Of a stretch of 64,000 nucleotides of DNA, positions 48,560 through 60,426 are shown piece after piece. Each line of letters opens with the position of its first letter. Position 1 is the stretch's first letter. Source of the stretch: Tomocerus qinae. Its lineage: Eukaryota; Arthropoda; Collembola; Entomobryomorpha; Tomoceridae. The stretch is taken from positions 17,298,001-17,362,000 of the forward strand of contig CM034546.1 of the NCBI GenBank assembly GCA_020055645.1. The letters run 5' to 3'. The position numbers and the translations under genes are program-made. The notes below the pieces were generated by a model. That model was not told where the DNA came from. It saw nothing but the letters and a program-made list of their open reading frames with translations, and ran no database searches.

Positions 48560-49771
48560 TGGGACCAATCAAGGCATCTTAAAAAATTAGAAAAATTTAA
48601 ATTTAAAAATTACTGTAAATAATTCTTCACCTATTTCATCCTCCACACTAAAATTTTAAAATGATTTGTAAATCTGTAATAAACTCCGTGTTCATAAAAC
48701 AACTTCTTTAATAAATGCCGGTTTGAAGGTGTAGAGTTCAAATATCTATTGTTTCTTCTGAGAATTTAGTTGAGACTGAAAAATATTCCATGAAACCGAA
48801 CAAAATTGAACCAGATATAAAAGATATTCGTATTAACCTACTAACAGTTGCTTTAGTAAGTTAGAAGTGTGTAATTGTTAAAGAGTCTCTGATTCTTAAG
48901 GTAGTTAGAGGAAATTGAGCTAATATGTTATATCTGGGAATCGGCTCAACATTTAGTAAAAGATTTTTCATTTTCAGAATTTATGCCGATTTTAACTAAC
49001 ATCCGGTTTTTTTTGAAACAAACATTTTATTAGGCATCGAAATATTAAGAAAAATTATTCTGAAAAAATATTTAATATGTTGATTTTGATTAGGGAAATG
49101 CATTTGGATTTTTTGTTCATGTTTGTAAGAATGAACTCAAAATTAGGTCAGAATATTTCTATTCACTTTTTATGACATTAGTAACAATTATACGTGTTTA
49201 CAAAACTCCGGAATCATTTTATTTTTCTGAATTTTTAAGACCAATTTAAATAATGTTTATTAAAAGATTTAAAAGGTATTAAAAATATTTCACCCAGGAA
49301 CTACGTTTAAAATTTTCTAGTGAGAATGTCAGTCTTGCACTTGTTAAATAATATATTATTTAAGTCATTTTTGTACATTGTTGAGTGAAGTATACACCTC
49401 CGAAAAGTTTAGCCGTATATGTCCAGTATGTGTCACAGCTAAAAAGGGTTTCTTAGCGGTCTATATTTATCTTAAAACTTAAAAAGAGCTGACCGCATGG
49501 AGTTATCTATTTTTCTAATCACAGGGATTACTCACAAGTGCGTGTAGACATATGTAAATGAAAGAAAAGGATGGATTTTAAAAACACATTCTTATTTCTT
49601 ATGACATACTGTAATGTAGTATCTGTGATTGTAAAATGCTGTGATATATACTCTTCTACGATTTATTGTACGTTTTACGTTTAATTTCAATAAACGTTTT
49701 ATTTCAAAAATTTTTCAACGTCATCTATACTCTACACTCATACATATTAATCATTTCAAGATCTCAATACA
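48560..49771 (+). promoter_or_regulatory. 5' flank of the poly-knottin gene (repeated block)
   Basis: Contains the most complete version of the upstream block found at 36.3-37.05 kb, 44.2-45.1 kb, 53.33-53.46 kb and 55.61-55.72 kb, including a segment with AGTATACACCTCCGAAAAGTTTAG and GTCTATATTTATCTTAA. It probably includes the promoter. No clear TATA box position was fixed. Confidence 0.45.
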
Positions 49772-51470
49772 ATGGCTCGTTTGCGGTAAGATCTTATATT
49801 TATTGTTTTTTTGAAAATTGTATAATTGTTGTATCTGCATAAAAGACAATCATTATTAAATGATTATATTTAAAGTATACATTTAAAGGCAAGGAAAAGA
49901 CAGGATGAAGGTAATATTTTTCTAGTTTTTCAAATAATTCAAATAATCTTTATAAATTCTGAAAAATGTACTCACATAATAACCTGTATGATATGTTTAA
50001 TGTATAATATCAAATTCTGTCGTTAACAGATATCCTTGTCTGCTTCTATGCACTGTATCAATGGCTATTACTAACGGAATAATGGAAGAGCTAATAAGCG
50101 AAAATAACAACCCGCCAAATGTTGAAACTAAACATTCACCGTCAGCCGAGGTTAAACATATATCAATCAAATCAGAAAACACCAATGTCCAAATATCTGC
50201 ACTAGAAGATATAAAAACCGAAGTAAATGCTAAAACGGAAAATTTGGCCGTCGTTGAGAACTCTGATACCCCGGGGAAATATCCCACTTCTTCTTCCAGT
50301 TTGACTTCAAAATCTCCTCCAGTTCATTCTACTGGTTGGGCACCACATTTTCCATCAACTTCAGGTTGGACATTAAATTCTTGCAAATACAACCCTGATT
50401 GCAGAGCGACGGACAATAACTGCTGTAAATGCAATCAAGATTCTGCAAAATGCTGTTCCAACTACTTTACCAGCACCAACGAAGGTTTCTGCCATAAGAA
50501 CAGTTGTAAGCCTTGCAAATCTCCAGGCAGTTACTGCGCTAGTTCAAACCAATGCTGTAATAGTCAAAATCCCGACAGCCAGAATATAATAACTTGCATC
50601 AATAACGTTTGCTGCGTGACTCCAAATTCAGCCGGCTGTGTCAAAGACGCTGATTGCTGCCAGCCCCTAGATGCCTTTTCAGGCTATCAATGTGTTAATA
50701 ACCAATGCAAACCTTGCAAGAATAATCAACAAAGCTGTACTTCTGATTCGGATTGTTGTGGACAGAACTCTTGTGGTTATACCCTAAGTATAGACGGTGA
50801 CTACAATCGATACGGCATTTGCTGTGTCCCGCCTGCAGCTGAGTGCCGGGTGGGAGTTGACATTTGCTGTGACTCTTCAAAATGTTCGGGAGGAACCCGG
50901 ACGAATAAGCGGTACACTTGCATCCAGAATCGCTCGAGTAAGTTATCCGACAATTCTTCGACTACAGATTCTCAAAGAGTGGATAGTAGTGGCTTGGACG
51001 GAAGAGGCGAGTGGGATAGCCAAAGCCAGAATAAAGGTGGATTGGGAAACAGCGGAGGATGGACATTCGACCCAATTGAAAAAGTTCCTCAGATTTACAT
51101 CCTAGGAACTTGCAAGGAATGCGTAAAAATTGGTTCTTGTAGCATTAGTACCGACTGTTGTCCTGGCTTCATGTGTCGACAGGAAAGATGCACTGCTGTA
51201 CCGGATGAATTGTGCGACACGTGTATAACTGTAGATGGCCCATGTAGTAGTCCTGAGGACTGTTGTGACGATAGTCCATACTGTTCTGACGGAATATGCG
51301 CTATATGCAGTGGTATCTATAATATGTGTCAAGTTACGTCGGATTGTTGTAGTGGCCTATTTTGTGGCGGGATATTTTGTATAGCCTGCGGTGTACAAAA
51401 TGACCCATGTGAAACAAGTTTCAGTTGTTGCGAACAATTATCTTGTAATGGTACTAATTGCGTTAACTAA
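49772..51470 (+). CDS. Secreted poly-knottin (multi-module cysteine-rich) protein
   Basis: Exon 1 is only 14 nt (49772-49785, ATGGCTCGTTTGCG then GTAAGA); exon 2 is 50030-51470 after TTAACAG. The joined frame gives 484 residues and creates a signal peptide that the internal ATG at 50061 would lack; this decides the start. Residues about 20-115 are acidic and Ser/Thr/Pro-rich. Then follow cysteine modules, a Ser/Gly-rich linker of about 60 residues, and four further modules. The last modules fit C-x5/6-C-x5-CC-x4/5-C-x4-C, the cystine-knot spacing. Secretion is likely; a coating, silk-like or defence role is possible but unproven. No enzyme motif is seen. AATAAA lies at 51607. The gene at 55880 is its paralog, and orphan exons at 37056 and 41908 are dead ones. 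Confidence 0.85.
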
Positions 51471-53329
51471 TTGTATGAATTGTTAATTCGATTAAATGCT
51501 TTGAATTTTATACTCCAGGAATATGATTGTACCCGAAAATGAACAACTTCCTAACTGGCATACGCCTTTGGCCATCAACTAATTTTGTTAAAACCCTTTT
51601 TTCTGCAATAAATTGGCATAAATTAAAACAAGAATTGACTTAGTAACTGTGTGCATTAAATATATAAAATTGTGTCTTGTAGTATCAATAAAAATAATTA
51701 ATTCAGCCACAAAAGTAATTACAATTCAAGCAAATCGTAACTTATTCGCTACGTTATATATCCCAACCAAATATCTCATTTTTGTTGTGGATGATTTGAA
51801 TAAAATTTTAATTTCATATAGTAGATTTTCTTTGTTCTTCCTGTTTCTAAATTGAAGCTTAAGAGTTCTCTATTTTTTCTCTACAGATGGTCCTCCTTCC
51901 TGGACATCTTAGAGTAAAGTAAAAGTATTACAATTATATAGGCCATCACTGCATCACTATGCACAAGCATTGCTTTTGAATTTCAGAAGATTACATTTTC
52001 GTCTATTTTCTACTAACTAGTGGCCCCCGTAGCATGACTCAATTTCGAAAGGTATGCACTAATCATTCGTATTGGACTTACAAATATTTTTTTGTTTTAA
52101 AATTACAAACATTTATTTCTTCCTGCTTTTCACCCTATAACACATAGTTACAAAAATAGATATATAGGCAGGTAAAATTGTCCTGTCCAAAACGGTGGTT
52201 ATAGAATTGATTTGAAAAAGGGGAATTTGTGCATTTTGAAATTGAGTTTACCCTTCAATACGTAGATGCAAAGGCAGGAAATTCAATAATTTGAATATTG
52301 TGGTTATAATAGAGATGATGATAATTTTATAGTTGCTATAATAAAATTCTTCTCATCATTTTCTCAGAATATATATTGAGGGTTTTTGGAAGTATTGGGA
52401 GTAGGGATTGAGGGAAATCAGGGAGTGTAATATAACTGCTAGAAGTATTTAGGGCATAGCGCTATTAGGATGGTATAAGACTATAATATTATGCAGTATA
52501 AAGGAAACATTACTTTTTATGTCAATAATAAAAGGATTTTTAATTTGTGCCAAGGCCCTTTCCCATTCAGCTGGAAACCCTTATATCTAATTAATTTAAA
52601 AAAATCATTAAACCAAATCAAAAACAGTAAAAATTAGTTGATTTGAAAAACTAACTTTCAAAGCTCACATGTTATATCGTATTAAATCAAAGACAACGGC
52701 AACCAGAAACTCGCACTGATAAAACAAAGACATATTACATTATATTTTTTTAAACCGCCAACATTATAATTTTGTATATTTACAAATTAAGATTTCCTTT
52801 TATAGAATTTAATTCGCATTCAGAATAAGAAAAATATTTAATTAGCTTAATTTCAAGTTAGAATTTTTCCGACTTGAACTATGTTTTACTACATCAAATT
52901 TAAATATGCTTATGTTTTAAGAGTAAGGTTTTTTATTTTATTTTAATGGGAATTTCGTTTAAATCTATATTTGTTTATTAGCTTTCGGCAAGGTAAAATG
53001 TACTGACAATTTACATTTAAATTTTGTAGCTATTTTCATTTATTTGGCTTTGGCTTAATCTGCCACATAATTATTTGTTATAATTTCTAATTATAACACA
53101 CGGAGTGTAGGCACTCGCATAATTGTTGTAAATAGAGTCTTTCAAAACGTACATATGGACAAACCATTGTAATTTTTGTGTATTACTGTTGAGCCTATTT
53201 TGTCACTTGAAAGCTGAGCTTGAACTTTTTGGCTGCTCTAAACCTAGCACTGTCGGTTCACATCGCAAAGCAACTCCTTCTTTTCAAACATAACATTTTT
53301 CAAGTCCGACCAAATCAAAATACGGGCGC
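51471..53329. other. Intergenic region
   Basis: Apart from the AATAAA at 51607, I see no gene or clear repeat. The AT-rich short frames (51649-51855, 53220-53417) have no domain, signal or splice support. Confidence 0.45.
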
Positions 53330-53470
53330 CCTAGTGTGTGCATTGATGAGTAAAGTATACACGTTCACGTTTAGCAATTACTTCGAGTATGTGTCACAAC
53401 TAAAAAGGATTTCTTAGGAGTCTATATTTATGGATGGATATTAAAAACACATTCATTCATTTTCATTGCT
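53330..53470 (+). repeat. Fragment of the poly-knottin 5' flank repeat
   Basis: Shares GTATGTGTCACA followed by AAAAAGG and TTTCTTAG, then GTCTATATTTAT and TTAAAAACACATTC, with 49420-49600. No first exon follows. Confidence 0.55.
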
Positions 53471-54481
53471 CTAAAACAAGTTTGGTCCATGTTCAAAAGC
53501 AAAAACTGAAATATAACTTTGTCCATGAAGTTGATCCAACCGTACATATAAATAAATCTTGGGGGTGCTAATTTTTTAAAGTATATATTAATTAAATAAA
53601 GTATGCTTTTATCATTACTAGTTTATTTGATGTCATTTGATAAGCATAAGTAATTTACATCGTTTTTGAAAATTAATGCGCACAAAACTTAAAAAATGAT
53701 TGTTACTGATTTTAATAAAACTTATGGATTTTTTCACGGCAAATTTTTGTAGCATTTTTTTCAACAGCATCTATTGGGTAACAATGATAATCCATTGAAT
53801 CTGTCATCACTTATTCATTATCTTAGATCTACGTAGGTGTTTTAAACAAAAAAGTTCATTTCAACTAGTGATGTAGTCGTAGTCTGTTATTATTCGTTAT
53901 ATAAGTATAGTGAGACGCACGGTCACATTGAAGGAGAAGACTCGAAAAAATTGCGATAATTTACTAAGTATTACATTTCCGAACCGTTTCCCATTGGCAT
54001 AAGTTATGATCAGTTAACATTATCAATATTTAATAAATCCCTGCTTTAAATGAGAAGTGGGTCAGTTTAAGCTCGCCTGAATATAGCAGCTTATAGATTC
54101 GGACTGTCCGTCCGTCTGTTTACACGATAACTTTTGAAGACATGGATGGATTTCAACTAAACTTAGCATTTGTGAAAAAGTATATTCAAAATGGGCCACA
54201 TTTGTCAATGGGTTTCCAAGTTTCCATACGATACTGCAAGCTCATGTCGTCTTCAATTTAATAGTCAAACAAACATTTGGTCATCCAAAAGTTATATTAC
54301 GTTTCCTCCAAATTGATAGCATCATAGTATAAAATATTTCATTCCACTTCTATATACTGAAATTGCAATTTCATAGTTAAATAAGAAAAACAAGAAATAG
54401 CCTACTTTAAGACCAAAATATATATTGAATTTTTGTTCAGTTTATAGTCAGATAATAATTATATGCGCAGGCTATGCAGGG
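53471..54481. other. Intergenic region
   Basis: No gene. A motif at about 54105-54170 with CTGTCCGTCCGTCTGTTTAC followed by ACGATAACTTTTGAAG resembles a phrase common in arthropod intergenic DNA; its nature is unknown to me. Confidence 0.35.
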
Positions 54482-55362
54482 CCTAACATTGGTTATTTCA
54501 ACTTCAAGTTATATAAAATGGTTATTATTAAACAAGTTATTAAATATTTAGGAAATAAATTCAAATAAATATTATCTAACAAGAAATTTAGATTCCTTTA
54601 TTCACATTCAGCAAAGTATATTATGCCATCATGAGTTTTTGATTTCCATTTTAAGGTTAATAATTTTATGAATTTTAGAATGAATGTGTAACAGCATATA
54701 TTTATGGTACAATGATTTTCTTCCAACAGTCACGTAATATCTAGGAATTGACCAAGGGGAGGCACACCAAAATAGGTTGATAAAATTATGGCATATTCTC
54801 AGACATACATATTTGAAGAATTTTTACCTTAACCATTTACAGCACTTCTTAAATAATCGTTTCCCATTCCTTATCCATAGGTAACCAGTGCTAACATTAA
54901 AAATTGTCTAACATTGGTTATTTCAACTTCAAGTTATATAAAATGGTTATTATTAAACAAGTTATTAAATATTTAGGAAATAAATTCAAATAAATATTAT
55001 CTAGCAAGAAATTTAGATTCCTTTATTCACATTCAGCAAAGTATATGCCATTATGCGTTTTTGGAGCTTTGAATTTTGTAGTTTGTGTTATATTTCCTTT
55101 TTAAGGTAAATAAATTTACGAATTTTAAAATGAATGTGTAACAACATATATTTAGGGTACACTGTTTTTCTTCCAACAGGCACGTAATATCTAGGAATTG
55201 ACCAAGGGCAGGCACCCCAAAATAGGTTGATAAAATTATGACATATTCTCAGACATACATATTTGAAGAATTTTTACCTTAACCATTTACAGCACTTCTT
55301 AAATAATCGTTTCCCATTCCTTATCCATAGGTAATTAGTAACTAGTGCTAACATTAAAAATG
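54482..55362 (+). repeat. Direct tandem duplication, about 430 bp per copy
   Basis: Copies 54482-54907 and 54908-55362 start CTAACATTGGTTATTTCAAC and end at GTGCTAACATTAAAAAT. They differ by substitutions and small indels (the second has an extra block near 55055-55090). Noncoding. Confidence 0.85.
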
Positions 55363-55879
55363 CATATATTATACCCTTGGTTATACCGGAGAAAATATGC
55401 ATAGAGTTATTTTTGGTTTGTAAGCCTTCCAGATTGGGCGGTTCGGTTTCCTAGGAAATGTATGAAGGAACTACTATACTAAGGTATGCTAGATTTAGGG
55501 ATTGGCTACCTAATTACCACTTTGTTCACAACTTCACGTTATATTCAATATACAACCCTTTCATCTGCATGGTGGACTTGATAAATATAGGTATCTTTTT
55601 ATTAAATAAGTATTTTAGTCACCTTCCAGCTATTCTCACCTAAAAAGGAATTACTGAGTTGTTCGTAGTTTATATTTATCTTAAGTGTACAAAAATGAAC
55701 TGAATACATTTAAATACATGCAATGTAGAAAGGCTACGCTTATCGCATGTTGAAATAAACTGAATTATATTACGTCCCAAACAGTTTCTGCTATCATTAC
55801 GCATTTGTCTCCAATGTCACTTACACCAAGTTCTGTGTTCTCCAACTAAACAACTTCAAAGTAACTTGCTCTCTGAGAA
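55363..55879 (+). promoter_or_regulatory. 5' flank of the second poly-knottin gene
   Basis: 55630-55720 carries a diverged version of the family's upstream block (ACCTAAAAAGG, TAGTTTATATTTATCTTAAG). No other feature is seen. Confidence 0.4.
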
Positions 55880-56868
55880 ATGGCACTACTATGGCGGTAA
55901 GCTGTTATTTTTATTGGTTTAACCGATTTATTGCTTATTTTATTATTTATTTTACTGATTTATTTAAAAATTAAAAACGAAATAAATTACTACATTGTTT
56001 TCAAAAGTGTGACATTATCTTTTCAATTGAAATTTTTGAAAACAATGTATTAAAAATTACAAAGAATTTTTTTACACGTTTTTTGTTAATTTTTTTCAAT
56101 GTGCAATGTGATTTTTATCGCGAATACATAAAGTTATAGTTCGATGATTAAATTAGACCAATCTTTGAATTTTTTTGACATATTATCAAGTAGGACTTAT
56201 GACTGGTCTCGCAGCAATACGTAACTAAGACAAGTCTTTAAAATTTCTTGATAGACAGATCGGTATCAAAAGTTTGGAGCAAAGTTTGTAGTGTACAATA
56301 CTCTTTCTCTGTAATAAAATTATAAGCCAAAAAGTTATGTTGTCGCTTAACCATAGCAATTATTTAAGTTTACCGAGTCAAAAATATATTTCAATTTATA
56401 TAATAATGTGAGCTATTTGCCACGGACTTACAAAAGGTGTGCCAATTAATTTGCATGACACACACTTTCGACAATGACTTTTGTTCGATGTTTTGGCATT
56501 TAGTTTGACTTTCTATGGTGCGTTGTGACTTATATAATTAAGTTGTATGGAAATATTGAATATGTATGGGGACAGTTTTATATAAATATATATCGGAAAC
56601 CGATTTCTGATTTTATATAGAAATAAGACCCAGAGAAAACTGTCATAGCAATGCAGAAAGCAGAGATTGTTAGAGAAGTGAAGGAAAGTCAATGCTCTAA
56701 GCTCTGACGTTATCTCCTAAGAAGTACAAGTAACAAGTTACATGTTTCACTTATAATTGCTGATATTTTATACCTACACTAATCACTCATATTGACCCTA
56801 AATGATAATTATCTACATTGCATTAAAAATCAAAAGTGCAGTGTATTATCATGTACCACTAATCACTT

Positions 56869-57672
56869 CTGTCCGAATAATCTTTTGAGTCGCAAAATTG
56901 CAGTTCTATTGTTCTAATTCGCTCACGGGATTGGTTAAAATTTTTCAAAACTACACATTTTATTGGTTATTTCCATGACGAGAATTCTGTAGGTGACAAC
57001 TATTTTTTGGAAAGGGATGCATTTCATATTAATTGAGCAGACAATGAAGTATTTTGTAAACTAAATCACACTTTGCTTTTTATTATATTGTAATCACTAG
57101 TTCATTTAGCAGCTGATTACAAAAATTTACAACTATGTGGCTAAACTTGGGGCAACGGGGGAGGGGGCAACGGAGGCAACAGGGGCAATTGAGGCAACGA
57201 CATGTCGCTGCCTAAATCTAGCCTAATAAACAGCTTATTGTGATTTCGTTTACAAAATACTTACAAGCCCCTTGAAGATCCTACAGAAGCATCAGCAACT
57301 AGTGAAAAAGACACTTATAAAGTAAACATGTAATGTTTCTAATCAATAATTAATAATTAGTATAGCAAATAAGATACAGAATCATAGAAATAACAATAGT
57401 TGTAAATTTTTGTAATCAGCTGCTAAATGAACTAGTGATTACAACATAATAAAATGCAAAGTGTGATTTAGTTTACAAAATACTTCATTGTCTGCTCAAT
57501 GGAACAATATAATATGAAATGCATCCCTTTCCAAAAAATAGTTGTCACCTACAGAATTCTCGCCATGGAAATAACCAATAAAATGTGTAGTTTTGAAAAA
57601 TTTTAACCTATCCCGTGAGCGAATTAGAACAATAGAACTGCAATTTTGCGAATCAAAAGATTATTCGGACAG
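56869..57672. mobile_element. Foldback element, about 804 bp, in the large intron
   Basis: Arms of about 255-300 bp, 56869-57135 and 57397-57672, start CTGTCCGAATAATCTTTTGA. The loop holds a G-rich CAACGGGGG / GGCAACGG stretch at 57150-57200. No target duplication was found. Confidence 0.8.
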
Positions 57673-58096
57673 TAATGTTGTTACTAACGTTTATAAAAAA
57701 TTAACTTACCGTACACATATTCAATTATCCCATACAAATTCATAAACCGCCATACAAAGTCATACTATGCAGTTTTAGTTTTAGCTCTCCCATACAAAAG
57801 TCATGCGTGCCATACATTTTTCTATTTTCCCATAAAAAACTATAAATTTAAATTTTCCTCGTAATTTTTGTAAAATCATATTTGATTTTTTAATTGTCTA
57901 TGATAATTCGGTTGTTTAAAATCAACATTAAAATTGTATTGTAAATATAAAAATAATTAACAATGTTAGTTCTTTGGAAAACGACAAAGTGACTATACTG
58001 TAAATATAAATGGAAATATAAGTAAATGTAACCAGGAAAACGTTTTCCATGCTTTAACTCTTTGACATTAGTAACCTAATTAAGTAAATACATTCT

Positions 58097-58804
58097 GGGT
58101 GCGCTCAACCACTTTCTGTTAAAGTCTGTTATAGCCGTTATACGCGTTAAAAGTTGTTATTTGTGTTAAAATAACAGAAGTGTTAAAGACAGTTAACGCA
58201 TGACGTCATTTTTCCTATCCTTTTCCACTGTTATACTATAACAACATTTAACCACCTCCGAGGGCATGTTTTTTTCATAACAGAATCGTTATACCTGAAT
58301 CCTGATACCGGAACAAGCGCAAATGTATAAAGATATCTATCTAATTGTCAATTAATACTTGAATTACTTTCCAACTTGGAGAGTTTAAATTTTGTATCTC
58401 CAAAACGAAAATTAATGAAGAAAATTGAATTATCAATCAATTCTCTTACAAATTCAGCAACAATCTGGTGCTCAGGAAGATAATTTTTTAGAAAATCAAT
58501 TTAATTTACAACATATAAACATAGGTCACAGTTCTTGCCAAAATTATGTTAATAATCATTCCTTCGTATCATATCTTTTCAATCAGTTTTTTACGCAGCG
58601 ATCTTCGTACCATTTTGAGCTTTACATTAACTCCTAAAAGTAAAAAAGTTTACAAGTTCTCTGCAAATATTAACGTTGGCGGTACTGTTACAACAATTTT
58701 TCAGACTTGAGTAAAAGGGGTCCTCAACATCATAGTTGTTAAACTGTTAATTGCTTAAATTTTAACGAAAGTTAACATTTAACACAAGGTCGTTGAGCGT
58801 ACCC
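58097..58804. mobile_element. Inverted-repeat transposon, 708 bp, with 3-bp TCT flanks
   Basis: Ends GGGTGCGCTCAACCAC and GTCGTTGAGCGTACCC are inverted, followed inward by TGTTAA-rich sequence on both sides. TCT flanks each end (58094-58096 and 58805-58807). A 3-bp duplication and GGG start would fit PIF/Harbinger, but a TNN-type target other than TWA makes this tentative. No transposase. Confidence 0.7.
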
Positions 58805-60426
58805 TCTATTATTTTACCAAAAACTGTGCACATTATGGTTCCCTTCACTGAGGAGAGCTTCTGTCAGGGTTTGCCGAAATTTTCTCATTGCTACCAACCT
58901 TGGGGTAAAATAAATTTCTTCTTCCAAGTTAATTGTTTGTATTAGTAAGCAAGCTGTTTAAAATTAGCTGTTTGAATTTGCTTGTAAAGGTCATAAGTCA
59001 TGAGAGGAACCATTAAATGGCTACATTTCACAACATCTCAAATAATTTATGTCTACTGCAAGAGAGGATTACAGGGATTAATATACACGCATCCAACTTC
59101 ATATGATCGGCGATCCGATTCGAACCGTGTCACCATCATTCAAAATTTTAAGCTATCCGATACGATCCTAGTCAGCAGGTTGAAATATAATATTATATTG
59201 ACAGTTGTTTGTGCAACCTCTACCTTACTTCGACCAGCGATTTGGGAAAATGTAATTGATTCTATCCGAGCCAGAGATATTGCAAATCTCAATCGAACCG
59301 AACTCAAATATTTTTTTTATTCAATACATGATTTACAGCATCAAACTGTGAACTGCGACCGACTAAGTAGCTTTAATGTCATTTTGTCATAAGAATTCGA
59401 ATAAGGTATTTAATGTAAATGCCGCGCCACTTTTAATTTTTAATGCAATTAAAATTTTCCATTGCAATTGTTTACATCGATGTATTTTATTTTGGATACT
59501 CTTATAATACTGGACAAATTGGGGACTTGGGGATGCAGTCTGTTAGAGATATAGGTTAATGGAGAGTATCTGCCTATCTTAGGGCTTATGACTGGTCTCG
59601 TAGCAATACGTACCTAACTAAGACAAGAGTTAATAAATATTATTAATATAATAGTAACTAAGACAAGAGTATTAATAAAGAGTTTATACAAAAGATAATC
59701 AAGTCTTTCTGATCATCTAAAAACTTGTTCAGGGATCCTATCCGAACCGAGTCGCTGCCATTCAAAAATTTCAGCTATCCGAACCGAGTCGCTGGCAATC
59801 AAAAATTTTCAGCGATCCAATCCGATTCGATCCAGAGCAAATACAAATTATAATCGATCCGATCCTCCAAAACAATTTTAGCGATCCAAACCGATCTGAT
59901 CCGACCCAACAAAAAAATTTTTACCGATCTGATCCGAGCTGCTAAAAAAATTCTAAAAATTCTATTTTAAAATTTAAGCGATCCGAACCGAACCAGTTTT
60001 CTGGTTAGGATCAGGTTCATATCGGATCGCTAAAACATTGAACCTTTCCGGGTCGCCGATCGTTAAGTTGCATTTGTTAATGTATCCATCAAAAACAGAG
60101 GGTATAGGGTCTTTTTCACGAGTCCCGACAGTCAAACTAAAATCCAGCAGTTGTATAAGGAACCCTCTGGTTTTTGATGATTCTATCTATGTCTATAAAA
60201 TCAGTTACATTTACATTTGGACGTACACACTGACACACTTTGAAGTAGGCCTTATTCTTAATTCGTTATGTGGATTATCTCCTAATTACTCCAGCGGCTT
60301 AAAAATAATGTGTGGGGTAGAGACAAAAGGAAATCCCCAAGCACTTTCAGTCCAAAAATTTTGAATATGCATAGAATTGGAATTTTTGGGATAAATTATT
60401 AATAAAGACAAAACTATGTTTGGAGT
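58805..60426. repeat. Intron sequence with degenerate GATCCGA-type repeats
   Basis: 59700-60060 and 59105-59175 hold many degenerate copies of CTATCCGAACCGAGTCGCT / GCGATCCGATCC. 59585-59680 repeats ACTAAGACAAGAGT twice and matches 56190-56240 (TATGACTGGTCTCG, then AGCAATACGTA). The plus-strand frames at 59000-59392 and 60038-60364 run through these repeats and are not supported as genes. Confidence 0.55.

Noticed and set aside
50797-51105. Secondary frames over the poly-knottin exon, both strands
   Set aside because: Overlap the real cysteine-coding frame; codon pattern and module spacing support only the main frame.
54105-54170. GTCCGTCCGTCTGTTTACACG motif
   Set aside because: Resembles a phrase often seen in arthropod intergenic DNA; no structure here to call an element.
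59000-59392. 130-residue frame in the large intron
   Set aside because: It runs through degenerate GATCCGA-type repeats and shows no domain.
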